Of a DNA stretch of 64,000 nucleotides, positions 28,623 through 39,235 are shown piece by piece. The DNA lies in the NCBI RefSeq assembly GCF_013004105.1, contig NZ_CP053085.1:4836001-4900000 (forward strand). Direction: 5' to 3'. How positions within the stretch are numbered: position 1 is the first letter of the stretch; each line of letters starts with the position of its first letter. The stretch is from Gemmatimonas groenlandica. Lineage in GTDB: Bacteria; Gemmatimonadota; Gemmatimonadetes; Gemmatimonadales; Gemmatimonadaceae. The notes beneath the pieces were generated by a model. It saw only the letters and a program-made list of their open reading frames with translations. It was not told the DNA's origin and ran no database searches. The translations under genes were made by a program, and so were the position numbers.

Positions 28623-29804
28623 GTGCGCCTTCTCCGCCGCCTCCTGTTCTGGACCCACCTCGTGATCGGCGTCGCTGCCGGCGCCCTCGTATTCATCATG
28701 GCCGTGACCGGTGTGCTGCTCACGTACCAGAAGCAGATGACGGTCTGGGCCGACCTGCGGGGGCTCGACGGCGCACCGCCAGCGGCGGGGCAGTTGGCCT
28801 TGCCCGCCGACACACTCCTGTCCCGCGTCGCCGCCTCCCAGCACGCGACCCCCACGGCGATCGTGTGGCGATCGGGTGCGAGCACGCCGGTGGAGCTGCA
28901 GTTCGGACGGGAGAAGCGCGTCTTTGCCAACGCCTACACGGCGGAGGTGGTGGGCACGGGATCGGTCGGCATGCGTGGCTTCTTCCGGCAGGTCACCGAC
29001 TGGCACCGCTGGCTCGCGGCCAAGGGTGAGCGGCGCGATCTCGGGCGCGCCGCGACCGGCGCCGCCAATCTGGCGTTCTTGGCGATCGTGCTGAGCGGCA
29101 TCTGGCTCTGGTGGCCGCGCAACCTCACCTGGGCGTCGGTGCGCAGCGTGACCTGGTTCCGCCGCGGCCTGTCGGGCAAAGCGCGCGATTTTAACTGGCA
29201 CAACGTGATCGGCTTCTGGAGCGCGATCCCGCTGGTGATCGTGGTGGCGTCGGGCGTCGTGATCTCCTATCCGTGGGCCAGCGCACTGGTGTTTCGCGTG
29301 GCGGGCGAGGCGCCTCCAGGGCGTACCGCCGCCGGTCCGTCGCCCGCCGGCCCGTCGCCCAGCGAGCGCTCCGCCGGCGAAGGACGGTCCGGCGGCCCGT
29401 CTGGCGCCCTCCCCGGCTCGCTGCAGCCGCGATTGGCCGTCGCGAAGTCTCAGATGCCCGACTGGCGCACGATCACGCTCACGCTGCCCACCAAGCCCAA
29501 CGCTGACGCGTCCTTCGCGCTCGACCGCGGCATGGGTGGTGAACCCCACAAGCGCGCCACAGCTGTGATCACCACCGACGGCCATGTCGCAGAACTGCAG
29601 TCCTTCGCCACGCAGACCCCCGGCCGACGCCTGCGCTCGATCCTGCGCTTCGCCCACACCGGTGAAGTCCTCGGTGCATTCGGCCAGACCATCGCTGGTC
29701 TCATCTCGCTCGGCAGCGCCCTGCTGGTCTTCACCGGCATTGCTCTTTCACTCCGCCGCCTGAGTGCCTGGCTTCGCCGGCGCTCCACCCCCGCTCTGCA
29801 GTAG
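28623..29804 (+). CDS. PepSY-associated membrane protein (iron-related)
   Basis: The 393-residue inner-membrane protein has four hydrophobic helices: the first (HLVIGVAAGALVFIMAVTGV) near the N-terminus, a second pair after the HRWLAAKG segment with LAFLAIVLSGIWLWWPR and NVIGFWSAIPLVIVVASGVVISYPW, and a last one. It has a periplasmic region and the PepSY-TM ordering of HRWL and WP. PepSY_TM proteins are often induced by iron limitation and linked to siderophore or heme uptake and reduction. The Fur box just upstream supports that role. The start is GTG. Confidence 0.85.
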   Translation: MRLLRRLLFWTHLVIGVAAGALVFIMAVTGVLLTYQKQMTVWADLRGLDGAPPAAGQLALPADTLLSRVAASQHATPTAIVWRSGASTPVELQFGREKRVFANAYTAEVVGTGSVGMRGFFRQVTDWHRWLAAKGERRDLGRAATGAANLAFLAIVLSGIWLWWPRNLTWASVRSVTWFRRGLSGKARDFNWHNVIGFWSAIPLVIVVASGVVISYPWASALVFRVAGEAPPGRTAAGPSPAGPSPSERSAGEGRSGGPSGALPGSLQPRLAVAKSQMPDWRTITLTLPTKPNADASFALDRGMGGEPHKRATAVITTDGHVAELQSFATQTPGRRLRSILRFAHTGEVLGAFGQTIAGLISLGSALLVFTGIALSLRRLSAWLRRRSTPALQ

Positions 29805-29853
29805 GCCCCAAAGCCCACGGCCCATAGCCTACGGTCCGTAGCCCAAGGCCCAC
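29805..29853. repeat. GCCCA/GGCCCA phrase repeat
   Basis: The region directly after the PepSY gene stop is a run of related words (GCCCCAAA, GCCCACGG, CCCATAGCC, CCGTAGCCC, AAGGCCCAC) containing a small palindrome, CTACGGTCCGTAG. It abuts the left arm of the next inverted repeat. It codes for nothing. Confidence 0.7.
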
Positions 29854-29854
29854 A

Positions 29855-29969
29855 AACAGCCTGAACACGGAGATCACCGATTGCACCGAAGCCGCCACAG
29901 ATAAGCAAAAAGCGCTGTTTGATTATCTGTGTAGTCGGTGCAATCGGTGATCTCCGTGTTCAGGCTGTT
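29855..29969. repeat. long inverted repeat with 35-bp perfect arms
   Basis: Arms 29855-29889 and 29935-29969 are perfect reverse complements. A further 9-bp perfect stem (29896-29904 with 29923-29931) continues inside, leaving an asymmetric bulge, and the remaining loop has a short CAAA/TTTG stem. The whole forms a roughly 115-nt hairpin. It is unrelated in sequence to the inverted repeat at 6564-6659 but built the same way. Confidence 0.92.
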
Positions 29970-30014
29970 GCCGTTTCGGTTGCTGTTGCGGTTGCCGCGG
30001 CTTTCCGCGCCACC

Positions 30015-30055
30015 TGTCGCGCGACACGCGACATCCACGATGCGACAACTGTCGC
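30015..30055. promoter_or_regulatory. cluster of five TGTCGC/GCGACA half-sites
   Basis: Hexamers lie at 30015 (TGTCGC), 30021, 30028 and 30042 (GCGACA) and 30050 (TGTCGC), giving a perfect 12-bp palindrome (30015-30026) and a 6-2-6 palindrome (30042-30055). They lie 130-170 nt upstream of a sigma54-like promoter, as expected for an enhancer-binding activator. Confidence 0.6.
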
Positions 30056-30184
30056 GCGCTGGGACGTCCCGCTGATCTTCGCGGACCGCTCAATGGTCAT
30101 CTCCGCCCACGACATACCGCAATGCGTTTACCGGTATGCGGTTGCGTAACACCTCCCGAGCGGCAGCATCTGCCGGTCGCGCGC

Positions 30185-30198
30185 GGCATCCCCTTTGC
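30185..30198 (+). promoter_or_regulatory. sigma54-like -24/-12 promoter
   Basis: The stretch GCGGCATCCCCTTTGCCT holds GG-N10-GC with the GGCA and TTGC flanks of the -24/-12 consensus. Initiation about 12 nt downstream would leave a leader of about 45 nt before the aldehyde dehydrogenase ATG. Confidence 0.6.
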
Positions 30199-30255
30199 CT
30201 AGCTCGTCCGCGGTAGCAGTCCCATTCGGCATCCACCGGATTCATCGAGGCGAGC

Positions 30256-31809
30256 ATGGCCACGTCAGCTGTACCGAGCAGTACCGCCACTCTTCCGCAG
30301 GGCGCGGCGCAGTACGCAATCACGATCCCCATCAAGAGTCGGTACGAGAACTGGATCGACGGCAAGTTCTCCGCGCCCGTCCGTGGCCAGTACTTCAGCA
30401 ATCCGACGCCGATTACCGGTCAGCACCTGTGCGACGTCGCGCGCTCGACCGCCGAAGACGTTGAACTCGCGCTCGACGCCGCGCACCGCGCGGCGCCGGG
30501 GTGGGGACGCACGTCGGCCACACATCGCGCGATTATTCTCAACAAGATCGCCGATCGTCTCGAAGAGAATCTCGAAGCCATCGCCGTGATCGAGACCATC
30601 GACAACGGCAAGCCGATCCGCGAAACCAAGGCCGCCGATCTGCCGCTGGCCGTCGATCACTTCCGCTACTTCGCGGGTGTGCTGCGCGCGCAGGAAGGCA
30701 GCGCCGGTGAACTCGACGAGGACATGGTGGCGTACCATTTCCACGAGCCCCTCGGTGTCGTCGCGCAGATCATCCCGTGGAACTTCCCGCTGCTGATGGC
30801 CGTGTGGAAGCTCGCCCCGGCGCTCGCCGCCGGAAACGCGGTGGTGCTCAAGCCCGCCGAGCAGACGCCCGTGGCCATCATGGCGTTCGTCGAACTCATC
30901 GCCGATCTGCTGCCGCCCGGCGTGCTGAACGTGGTGCAGGGCTTCGGCGTCGAAGCCGGCAAGCCGCTCGCGTCGAGCCCGCGCGTGGCGAAGGTCGCCT
31001 TCACCGGTGAAACGACCACCGGTCGCCTGATCATGCAGTACGCGTCGGAAAATCTGGTGCCGGTCACGCTCGAACTGGGTGGCAAGTCGCCGAACATTTT
31101 CTTCGCCGACGTGATGGAACAGGACGACGCGTTCTTCGACAAGGCGCTCGAAGGCTTTGCGATGTTTGCGCTCAATCAGGGTGAAGTGTGCACCTGCCCG
31201 TCGCGCGCCCTGGTGCAGGAGTCGATCTATGACAAGTTCATGGAGCGTGCGATCGATCGCGTGAAGAAGATCAAGATGGGACACCCTCTCGATCCCAGCA
31301 CGATGATCGGCGCACAGGCCTCGAACGATCAGCTCGAGAAGATTCTGAGCTACTTCGACATCGGCGTGAAGGAAGGCGCCAAGGTGCTCACCGGCGGCAA
31401 GCGGGCGCACCATGAGGGTGAACTGGCCGGCGGCTACTACGTCGAGCCCACGATCTTCGAGGGACACAACAAGATGCGCGTGTTCCAGGAAGAAATTTTT
31501 GGCCCGGTCGTCTCCGTCACGACGTTCAAGGACATGGACGACGCGCTCGCCATCGCCAATGACACCCTGTACGGACTCGGTGCCGGCGTCTGGTCGCGCG
31601 ACGTGAACACGCTGTACCGCATGGGTCGCGGCATCAAGGCGGGACGCGTCTGGTCGAACTGCTATCACCACTATCCGGCCGGCGCGGCGTTCGGGGGGTA
31701 CAAGCAGAGCGGCATCGGACGTGAGAATCACAAGATGATGTTGAACCACTACCAGCAAACCAAGAACCTGCTCGTGAGCTACAGCCCGAACGCGCTCGGT
31801 TTCTTCTGA
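30256..31809 (+). CDS. NAD(P)-dependent aldehyde dehydrogenase
   Basis: The 517-residue dehydrogenase has the nucleotide-binding and oxyanion motifs [21 protein letters not shown], the general-base Glu in LELGGKSP and the nucleophile C312 in [11 protein letters not shown]. The CTCPSR context and full length match the acetaldehyde (AldB/ExaC-like) branch. The start ATG 30256 has a GAGGCGAG stretch just upstream. It is followed by the DUF779 gene, a frequent partner of this branch, and is preceded by an apparent sigma54 promoter. Confidence 0.95.
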   Translation: MATSAVPSSTATLPQGAAQYAITIPIKSRYENWIDGKFSAPVRGQYFSNPTPITGQHLCDVARSTAEDVELALDAAHRAAPGWGRTSATHRAIILNKIADRLEENLEAIAVIETIDNGKPIRETKAADLPLAVDHFRYFAGVLRAQEGSAGELDEDMVAYHFHEPLGVVAQIIPWNFPLLMAVWKLAPALAAGNAVVLKPAEQTPVAIMAFVELIADLLPPGVLNVVQGFGVEAGKPLASSPRVAKVAFTGETTTGRLIMQYASENLVPVTLELGGKSPNIFFADVMEQDDAFFDKALEGFAMFALNQGEVCTCPSRALVQESIYDKFMERAIDRVKKIKMGHPLDPSTMIGAQASNDQLEKILSYFDIGVKEGAKVLTGGKRAHHEGELAGGYYVEPTIFEGHNKMRVFQEEIFGPVVSVTTFKDMDDALAIANDTLYGLGAGVWSRDVNTLYRMGRGIKAGRVWSNCYHHYPAGAAFGGYKQSGIGRENHKMMLNHYQQTKNLLVSYSPNALGFF

Positions 31810-31837
31810 CCCCGGGCCGAGACACGTGGGTAACCCG

Positions 31838-32239
31838 ATGATGGAATCACCAGTGCCACGGGTGGGTGTCACCCCGGCTGCCGCAGCCCTGCTGCACAAG
31901 CTGCAAGCCCAGCACGGACCGCTGCTGTTCCATCAGTCGGGCGGCTGCTGCGACGGCAGCACGCCCATGTGTTTTCCGCGCAAGGAGTTCCGCATTGGTC
32001 AACGGGATGTCTACCTGGGGACCATTGCGGACACTCCGTTTTACATCGGCGACCAGCAGTTCGAGTACTGGAAGCACACGCATCTGACCATCGATGTCGT
32101 GCCCGGCCGTGGTGCCGGCTTCTCGGTGGAAACGCCGGAAGGGATGCGTTTCCTCACACGCTCGCGCCTCTTCGAGGATGCCGAGTGGGCGGCACTCGAG
32201 GCCGCCGGTCCACCGTTGCGAGGCGAACAGTCTGGCTGA
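31838..32239 (+). CDS. DUF779 family protein
   Basis: This 133-residue protein has the family signature HQSGGCCDGSTPMC around residues 33-46 and a YIGDQQFEYWKHTHLTIDV strand set. DUF779 genes commonly follow aldehyde dehydrogenases of the ExaC type, as here (29-nt gap); the biochemical role is unknown. ATG 31838 has a weak GGGT upstream; a GTG 12 nt further upstream is possible. Confidence 0.85.
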   Translation: MMESPVPRVGVTPAAAALLHKLQAQHGPLLFHQSGGCCDGSTPMCFPRKEFRIGQRDVYLGTIADTPFYIGDQQFEYWKHTHLTIDVVPGRGAGFSVETPEGMRFLTRSRLFEDAEWAALEAAGPPLRGEQSG

Positions 32240-32252
32240 GTCCGGGCCAGAC
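32230..32252. terminator. weak hairpin at end of the DUF779 gene
   Basis: A 7-bp stem (GTCTGGC with GCCAGAC) and 9-nt loop span the stop codon. There is no T-run, so termination is doubtful. A third copy of GTCTGGC lies at 32269. Confidence 0.35.
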
Positions 32253-32313
32253 ACCCAAACATGGACGAGTCTGGCGGTTGCCGCCGACAGCCTCGTTGTG
32301 CGATAGTCAGGCC

Positions 32314-33183
32314 ATGACGTCACCGCTATCAGAGATTGCCGGGCTCCCTCGTCCGAAGGACGATGAACTCGATCTCTTCGGGATCACGCATCAGGGGCGT
32401 GTCCGCACCAGCAATCAGGATCATTTCCTGCTCTGCACTGTGCACCCGCAGGTGGTCGTGCGTTCGACCAGTCTTCCCACGATCGACGAGATTACGCTCC
32501 GCGGAGAGCGACTCGCCACGATCATGCTGGTCGCCGACGGTGTGGGTGGCAGCGTGGACGGTAGCGAAGCCAGTCGCCTCGCCACCATCGCCGTGACCGA
32601 GTACTTCGCCTCGGCGATGCGCTGCTACCACACGGTCGGCTCGGCCAGTGAGCACGAGTTCACAGAGGCGCTACGCGAGGCCGCCATCGAGGCCCACAAC
32701 CGCGTCCGAACGCAGGCTGAGGCGCAGTTCGAAGGGCGCCGTATGGCCAGCACGCTTTCCGTCGCGATCGTGGTGTGGCCGTGGCTCTACGTGGTGCAGG
32801 TGGGCGATAGCCGCTGCTACACCTACCACGACGGCGTGCTGCGTCAGGTCACGCGCGATCAGACCATCGCGCAGGAGATGGTCGACCGCGGCGCGCTGTC
32901 ACCCGAGCGCGCCCAGAACTCGCCGCTCAATCACGTGCTCTCGAGCGCGATCGGCGCCGAGGAAGCGCTGCCGGTGATTTCGCGCGTTGACGTGGGCAAG
33001 CGCGGTACGGTCACGCTGGTGTGCTCGGACGGTCTCACGAAGCACGTCTCTGACGACGAAATCGGTGCCGCCATCGGGCGGATGACGTCGGCCGAGCAGC
33101 TGTGTCACGAGCTGCTCGACCTCACGCTCGAACGTGGTGGGAGCGATAACGTCACGATCGTGGTGGGTCGCGCACTGCCGTAG
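32314..33183 (+). CDS. PP2C-family Ser/Thr protein phosphatase
   Basis: The 289-residue phosphatase carries the PP2C metal-site motifs in order: TSNQDHF near residue 34, VADGVGG near 73, GDSRCY about 165, CSDGLTKHV about 240 and GGSDNVTIVV at the C-terminus. It is cytoplasmic. It is a candidate to reverse phosphorylation by the Hanks-type kinases of this genome, though none is directly adjacent. The ATG is at 32314. Confidence 0.94.
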   Translation: MTSPLSEIAGLPRPKDDELDLFGITHQGRVRTSNQDHFLLCTVHPQVVVRSTSLPTIDEITLRGERLATIMLVADGVGGSVDGSEASRLATIAVTEYFASAMRCYHTVGSASEHEFTEALREAAIEAHNRVRTQAEAQFEGRRMASTLSVAIVVWPWLYVVQVGDSRCYTYHDGVLRQVTRDQTIAQEMVDRGALSPERAQNSPLNHVLSSAIGAEEALPVISRVDVGKRGTVTLVCSDGLTKHVSDDEIGAAIGRMTSAEQLCHELLDLTLERGGSDNVTIVVGRALP

Positions 33184-33235
33184 CACCCGCTGGTGCGTCC
33201 GCGAATGGCACCGCCTCCCGCCATTCTGCCGGCGA

Positions 33236-33733
33236 CTACTCTGCGGCGATGGGCTGCACGGTCACTTTGCCCGTGGAGCGAGACGTTCTCACGGATTGCG
33301 TTTCCCGACCCAACGGCCCGCCGCACGTGAAATGCGGCGCTGTCGGCTGACAGGCGAATGGGTCGTACTCGTGGCGCGCCGTGGTGGGCACATCAAACGA
33401 AATGGTGGCTTGCGGCGCGATGGAACGGTTGGCGACCGCGAGTCGTAACTGCACCGTCCCACAGCTGAGCTGTAGATTGCGGTCGTTCACCCACCGCTGA
33501 CTCTCGCATCGGAACGCACCGGCCGGTGTGCTGCGGAGTACGACGAAGGTGCGGCCGGTGGAGTCGAAGCGGATCGCGCCGTCAATGCGCCGTCCGGCCA
33601 GGCTTCCTGTGAGGCTATAGTCGCCGGCCAGCGACTCAGTTGGCGCGGCCGCCACCTGGGGGCCGCGGTTGCCGGCGCATCCGGCCAATGTCGTGGCCAG
33701 CAGGACCATGGTGGTTTTCACGACAGCATTCAT
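33236..33733 (-). CDS. lipoprotein of unknown function
   Basis: The 165-residue protein has a signal peptide ending in a lipobox (TTLAGC, Cys about 19). The mature part is beta-strand-rich (DYSLTGSLAGRRIDGAIRF, RTFVVLRSTPAGAFRCESQRW) with three further cysteines. No catalytic motif is recognised. The upstream reading of 30 nt more would precede the obvious signal peptide, so ATG 33733 is chosen. Confidence 0.75.
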   Translation of the reverse strand: MNAVVKTTMVLLATTLAGCAGNRGPQVAAAPTESLAGDYSLTGSLAGRRIDGAIRFDSTGRTFVVLRSTPAGAFRCESQRWVNDRNLQLSCGTVQLRLAVANRSIAPQATISFDVPTTARHEYDPFACQPTAPHFTCGGPLGRETQSVRTSRSTGKVTVQPIAAE

Positions 33734-33776
33734 TGGGCGCTCCGCGTAGGATCGAAAAAGCATCGACGCTGGAAAC

Positions 33777-35441
<1,665 letters not shown>

Positions 35442-37679
35442 TCAGGTCCACTTGAGGTCGACCTTGGAGAGCGGGATCTGACGTACGCGCTTGCCGGTGG
35501 CAGCGTAGATCGCGTTGATCATCGCCGGCACGACGGGCGGCAATGCAGGCTCACCGATACCAGTCGGCGAGAACGCCGTCTTCACGAAATGCACTTCGAT
35601 CGGCGGCGCCTGCCGGATACGCAGCAACGGATAGTTGTTGAAGTTCGACTGATCCGCCTTGCCCGCCGTGAAGGTGATTTCCTGGCCGTAGGCCTGGCTC
35701 ATGCCGTCCATCGCGGCGCCCTGCACCTGCTGCTCGGCGTGGTTGGGATTGATGATATCGCTGCCGACATCACCGACCGCCCACACCTTATCGACCTTCA
35801 CATCACCCGCCTTGCTCACCGTGACTTGCACGACTTCGGCGAAGTATCCGCGATGGCTGAAGTAGAAGGCACATCCCATGCCCGTGCCCTTCGGCAGCGT
35901 GGTCTTGCCCCAGCCAGACACCTCGCGCGCCTTCTCGAGAATGCCGATCACGCGCTGCGCATCCATCTGTCCGGCCTGCTGCTGCGGTGTGAGCGGCGTG
36001 GTCGGCGCAATCTCCGCTTTGAGCGTGTCGATGCGGAACTGCAGCGGATCCTTTCCGGCAGCCACCGCGCACTCGTCGATGAAGCCTTGGAACGCGAACG
36101 ACAGCGCATTGGATCGCGGCGCACGCAACGCGCCCGTGGGCACGCCCAACGGCATCACCGACACGTCCATCTTGAGATTCGGCACGAAGCGCGCCGGATA
36201 CTCGGTGGGGCCGATGTCGGCGCTCGGCGCGAAGCGCTCGCCTTCGCCGTACGTCGCGAAGTGATTGCGGAAGGCGATCAGCTTGCCGTTGGCGTCGAGT
36301 CCACCGGTGAACGAGTGGAATCCGCCCGGACGGAACATGTCGTGCTGCATGTCGTCTTCGCGCGTCCAGAGCAGCTTCACGGGCACCTTGGCTTCGCGCG
36401 CGATCCACGCCGCTTCCACGAGCGGATCGTTGTACAAGCGACGACCGAAGCCGCCGCCGGCGCGCACCATGTGCATGGTGACCTGGTCTTCCTTGATGCC
36501 GAGCGTGGTGGCCACGAGCGCGCGTCCGCCTTGCGGTGTTTGCGACGTGGTCCAGAGTTCGCACTTGTCGGCCGTGACGTGCGCCGTGCAGTTCTGCGGC
36601 TCGAGCGGCGCGTGGGCGATGAACGGATAGCTGTACTCGCCTTTCACCACTTTCGCGGCGCCCTTGATGGCCGTGTCGAAATCGCCGTCGTTGCGGATCG
36701 TGCGCTGCGGCGGGCTGGCGAAGAACTCGGCGGCCTTGGCCGCGAATGCGGCACTGGACTGCTGCGCCGTGGGGTGAGCCGCCCACTCGACGACGAGCTT
36801 CTTGCGCGCCTGCTGCACCATCCACCAGTTCTTGCCGATGATGGCGACGCCGGGCATGAGTCCCTGCAGGTTCGTCGTGCCTTCGACCACGAACGCGTGC
36901 GTCACACCCGGCATCGCTTTGATGGCCTCGATGTTCGCGCTCGCCACCTTGGCGGCGAACACGGGGCTTTTCACGAATGTGGCGTAGTGCATGTTCGGCA
37001 CGGTGACATCGATGCCGAACATCGGCTTGCCCATCAGAATGTCGCGCAGGCCGACGGTTTTCTTGCGGGTGCCGATGATCGTGAACTTCTTCGGGTCCTT
37101 GAGCGGCACGGTGGCGAGGTCGGGCGGCTTCACCGACACCGCCGCGCTGGCCAGTGAACCGTAGGTGGCCGATCGTTTCGAGGCGCGGTGATGCACGACG
37201 CCCTTCTCGGTTTCCAGTTCAGCGGCGGGCACGTTCCACTGCGTCGCGGCGGCCGACACCAGCATGGCGCGTGCGGCGGCACCAACCCGGCGCTGCGGCA
37301 GCCAGTTGGTGGGCGTGGCGGTGCTGCCGCCGGCGACCTGCGCCTGATACTTGGCCGGGTCGAAGTCGGCCTGCTCCACGCGCACGTTCGCCCAGTCCAC
37401 GTCGAGCTCCTCGGCGATCAGCATGGGCAGCATCGTCTTGATGCCCTGGCCGATTTCGGGATTCTTGGCGGTTATGGTGACGATGCCGTCGGGCGTGATG
37501 CGCACGAACGCGCTGAGCATCGGGTCGGCGGCGGGAGGGAGCGCGCCGTTCATCCCGAGTCGTTCGATCGCCTCGAGCGGTTCGGCGTAGCTGGCGAGCA
37601 GAATGCCGCCGCCGGCGAGGGCGGTGGCGCGCAGGAAGTCGCGACGGTTCACGCCCGGCTTGTCGGATTGGGTCGTCAT
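35442..37679 (-). CDS. molybdopterin-binding subunit, isoquinoline 1-oxidoreductase type (large subunit)
   Basis: The 745-residue large subunit belongs to the xanthine oxidase family. A twin-arginine signal (NRRDFLRATALAGGGILLA, RR at 12-13) shows export of the folded enzyme. It has the beta-subunit pattern PEIGQGIKTMLPMLIAEELDV, GGGFGRRLYNDP, SHRGYFAEVVQV and a late GIGEPALPPVVPA motif. It hydroxylates an unknown N-heterocyclic or aldehyde substrate. It is paired with the 2Fe-2S subunit gene upstream. Confidence 0.92.
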   Translation of the reverse strand: MTTQSDKPGVNRRDFLRATALAGGGILLASYAEPLEAIERLGMNGALPPAADPMLSAFVRITPDGIVTITAKNPEIGQGIKTMLPMLIAEELDVDWANVRVEQADFDPAKYQAQVAGGSTATPTNWLPQRRVGAAARAMLVSAAATQWNVPAAELETEKGVVHHRASKRSATYGSLASAAVSVKPPDLATVPLKDPKKFTIIGTRKKTVGLRDILMGKPMFGIDVTVPNMHYATFVKSPVFAAKVASANIEAIKAMPGVTHAFVVEGTTNLQGLMPGVAIIGKNWWMVQQARKKLVVEWAAHPTAQQSSAAFAAKAAEFFASPPQRTIRNDGDFDTAIKGAAKVVKGEYSYPFIAHAPLEPQNCTAHVTADKCELWTTSQTPQGGRALVATTLGIKEDQVTMHMVRAGGGFGRRLYNDPLVEAAWIAREAKVPVKLLWTREDDMQHDMFRPGGFHSFTGGLDANGKLIAFRNHFATYGEGERFAPSADIGPTEYPARFVPNLKMDVSVMPLGVPTGALRAPRSNALSFAFQGFIDECAVAAGKDPLQFRIDTLKAEIAPTTPLTPQQQAGQMDAQRVIGILEKAREVSGWGKTTLPKGTGMGCAFYFSHRGYFAEVVQVTVSKAGDVKVDKVWAVGDVGSDIINPNHAEQQVQGAAMDGMSQAYGQEITFTAGKADQSNFNNYPLLRIRQAPPIEVHFVKTAFSPTGIGEPALPPVVPAMINAIYAATGKRVRQIPLSKVDLKWT

Positions 37680-37689
37680 CGTCGTGGCC

Positions 37690-38208
37690 TCAGCGGTTGT
37701 CAGGGGAGCCGTTCTTCGACGGCGTCGATCCACCCACGGCCGGCGCGGCGCCCGACTTGATCTCCGCCGCGCGGTGCACGGCGTTGCGAATGCGAATGTA
37801 CGTCGCGCATCGGCAGAGATTCGTGTTCAACGCGGTGTCGATCTCGGCGTCGGTGGGCTTCGGCGTCTTGGCCAGCAGTGCTGCCGCACCCATCATCTGG
37901 CCGGCCTGACAGTAGCCGCACTGCGGCACGTCGAGCTCTTCCCACGCCTGTTGTACCGCATGCAGGCCATCGGGCGAGAGCCCTTCGATGGTCGTGATGT
38001 CGGCGGTGGCCACGCGGGACACCGGCGTGTTGCACGAGCGCGTGGCGACACCGTTCACATGGACGGTGCAGGCGCCGCAGCGGGCGATGCCGCATCCGAA
38101 CTTGGTGCCTTTGAGATCGAGTTCGTCACGGAGTGCCCACAACAGGGGCATGTCGGCTGGCACGTCGAGCGTGCGCGGCGTGCCGTTGACCTTGAGCGTA
38201 ATCGGCAT
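37690..38208 (-). CDS. [2Fe-2S] subunit of molybdenum hydroxylase (IorA type)
   Basis: The 172-residue protein has two 2Fe-2S sites: plant-type C39-x4-C44-x2-C47-x11-C59 and C97-x2-C100 with C132-x-C134. It passes electrons from the molybdenum cofactor of the large subunit. There is no signal peptide; it is likely co-exported with the Tat-targeted partner encoded 10 nt downstream. A Pro/Ser-rich tail ends it. No FAD subunit and no cytochrome subunit is in the window. Confidence 0.95.
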   Translation of the reverse strand: MPITLKVNGTPRTLDVPADMPLLWALRDELDLKGTKFGCGIARCGACTVHVNGVATRSCNTPVSRVATADITTIEGLSPDGLHAVQQAWEELDVPQCGYCQAGQMMGAAALLAKTPKPTDAEIDTALNTNLCRCATYIRIRNAVHRAAEIKSGAAPAVGGSTPSKNGSPDNR

Positions 38209-38295
38209 GAGACCAGGCGGGACAGGGGCGGGGGCGGACTGTCGGGCGACAATCCAACCCCTGAATCTCGTGCCGCGCGGTCGGGGCGTCCAGAG

Positions 38296-39210
38296 CTACG
38301 GCAGCTTCTTTCCCGTGAAGTACAGCTCGTCGTCCTCACCCCGGCACTCGAACGTCAGCACGCCCCCCACGACCTTGAACGTGAACATCATGTCGGGCTT
38401 GAGCACCTCGTAGATCTCGCCGCCGGCGTACACCTCGGCGCTCTCGTATAGGCCGACGGTGAAGACCTGCGGCCCGGTCCGCATGAGCGCGAAGGTTTGC
38501 AGGTAGTCGTCTTTGGGGTCGAAGCGCGCCTTGAGACCGCCTCGGGCGTAGGTCACGATCATCTTCGCGTCGACCTTTCCCGTCTTGCCGTTCGTCAGCT
38601 CGAAGGTGCCGAGATAGGGACGCGCCTCCGCCTCGGGCAGCAGCTCCGAGATCGACGGTTCGACGGCGAAATCGGTGGTCACGCGCATGTTCGCCCAGTG
38701 CATCGCCAGCGTTCCGCCGCGCACGGTGATCGCCGGGAACGACCAGGTCAGCGCCTCCTCGCGGGCGGCATTGGAGTCGGCGCGCACGGCCACCCGGATC
38801 TGCGTGTCGTTCGGCTTGGGATGATCGGTGTGGTACTGCTTCCACTTGGGGTCCAGCAGCATGGTCCAGTTGGCGCTCCGGTCGACGATCATCCAGATGC
38901 CGTACTTGCCCTTGGGGACCTTCGTGCCCGCGATCGTGAGGTCCTTGTTCACCTCGAGCAGGGTGGCCCAGTTGGCGCCAGGCGTCCACACTTCGCCCCA
39001 CTGCACCCTCTTGGTGCCGAAGATCGGATACCGACCGCGCATGCGCGGCCGGGAATAGGTCACCCGCACCGTGGTACCGTCCACCGTTTGTGCGATGCTC
39101 TGCAACTCGCTCGCCTTGATCTGCCCCTGCGCCCGGGTGGGCGAGATGACCGACGACAGCGCAGCCAACAGGAGTACGCGCGTGACCAGACGAGCCGGGA
39201 ATTGCGACAT
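38296..39210 (-). CDS. DUF2911 domain exported protein
   Basis: The 304-residue exported protein has a signal peptide (VTRVLLLAALSSVISPTRAQ) and a DUF2911 domain with characteristic VTYSRPRMRGRYPIFG, VWTPGANWATLLEVNKDL and KGKYGIWMIVD motifs, then a second beta-rich region (FELTNGKTGKVDAKM). Function is unknown. It lies 88 nt upstream of the IorA-type gene start on the same strand. Confidence 0.85.
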   Translation of the reverse strand: MSQFPARLVTRVLLLAALSSVISPTRAQGQIKASELQSIAQTVDGTTVRVTYSRPRMRGRYPIFGTKRVQWGEVWTPGANWATLLEVNKDLTIAGTKVPKGKYGIWMIVDRSANWTMLLDPKWKQYHTDHPKPNDTQIRVAVRADSNAAREEALTWSFPAITVRGGTLAMHWANMRVTTDFAVEPSISELLPEAEARPYLGTFELTNGKTGKVDAKMIVTYARGGLKARFDPKDDYLQTFALMRTGPQVFTVGLYESAEVYAGGEIYEVLKPDMMFTFKVVGGVLTFECRGEDDELYFTGKKLP

Positions 39211-39235
39211 GGTGGCGGGGATAAGGGGAATCCGA

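Noticed and set aside
30265-31899. Minus-strand reading frame of more than 540 codons opposite the aldehyde dehydrogenase
   Set aside because: The plus-strand frame has all dehydrogenase motifs; the antisense product resembles no family.
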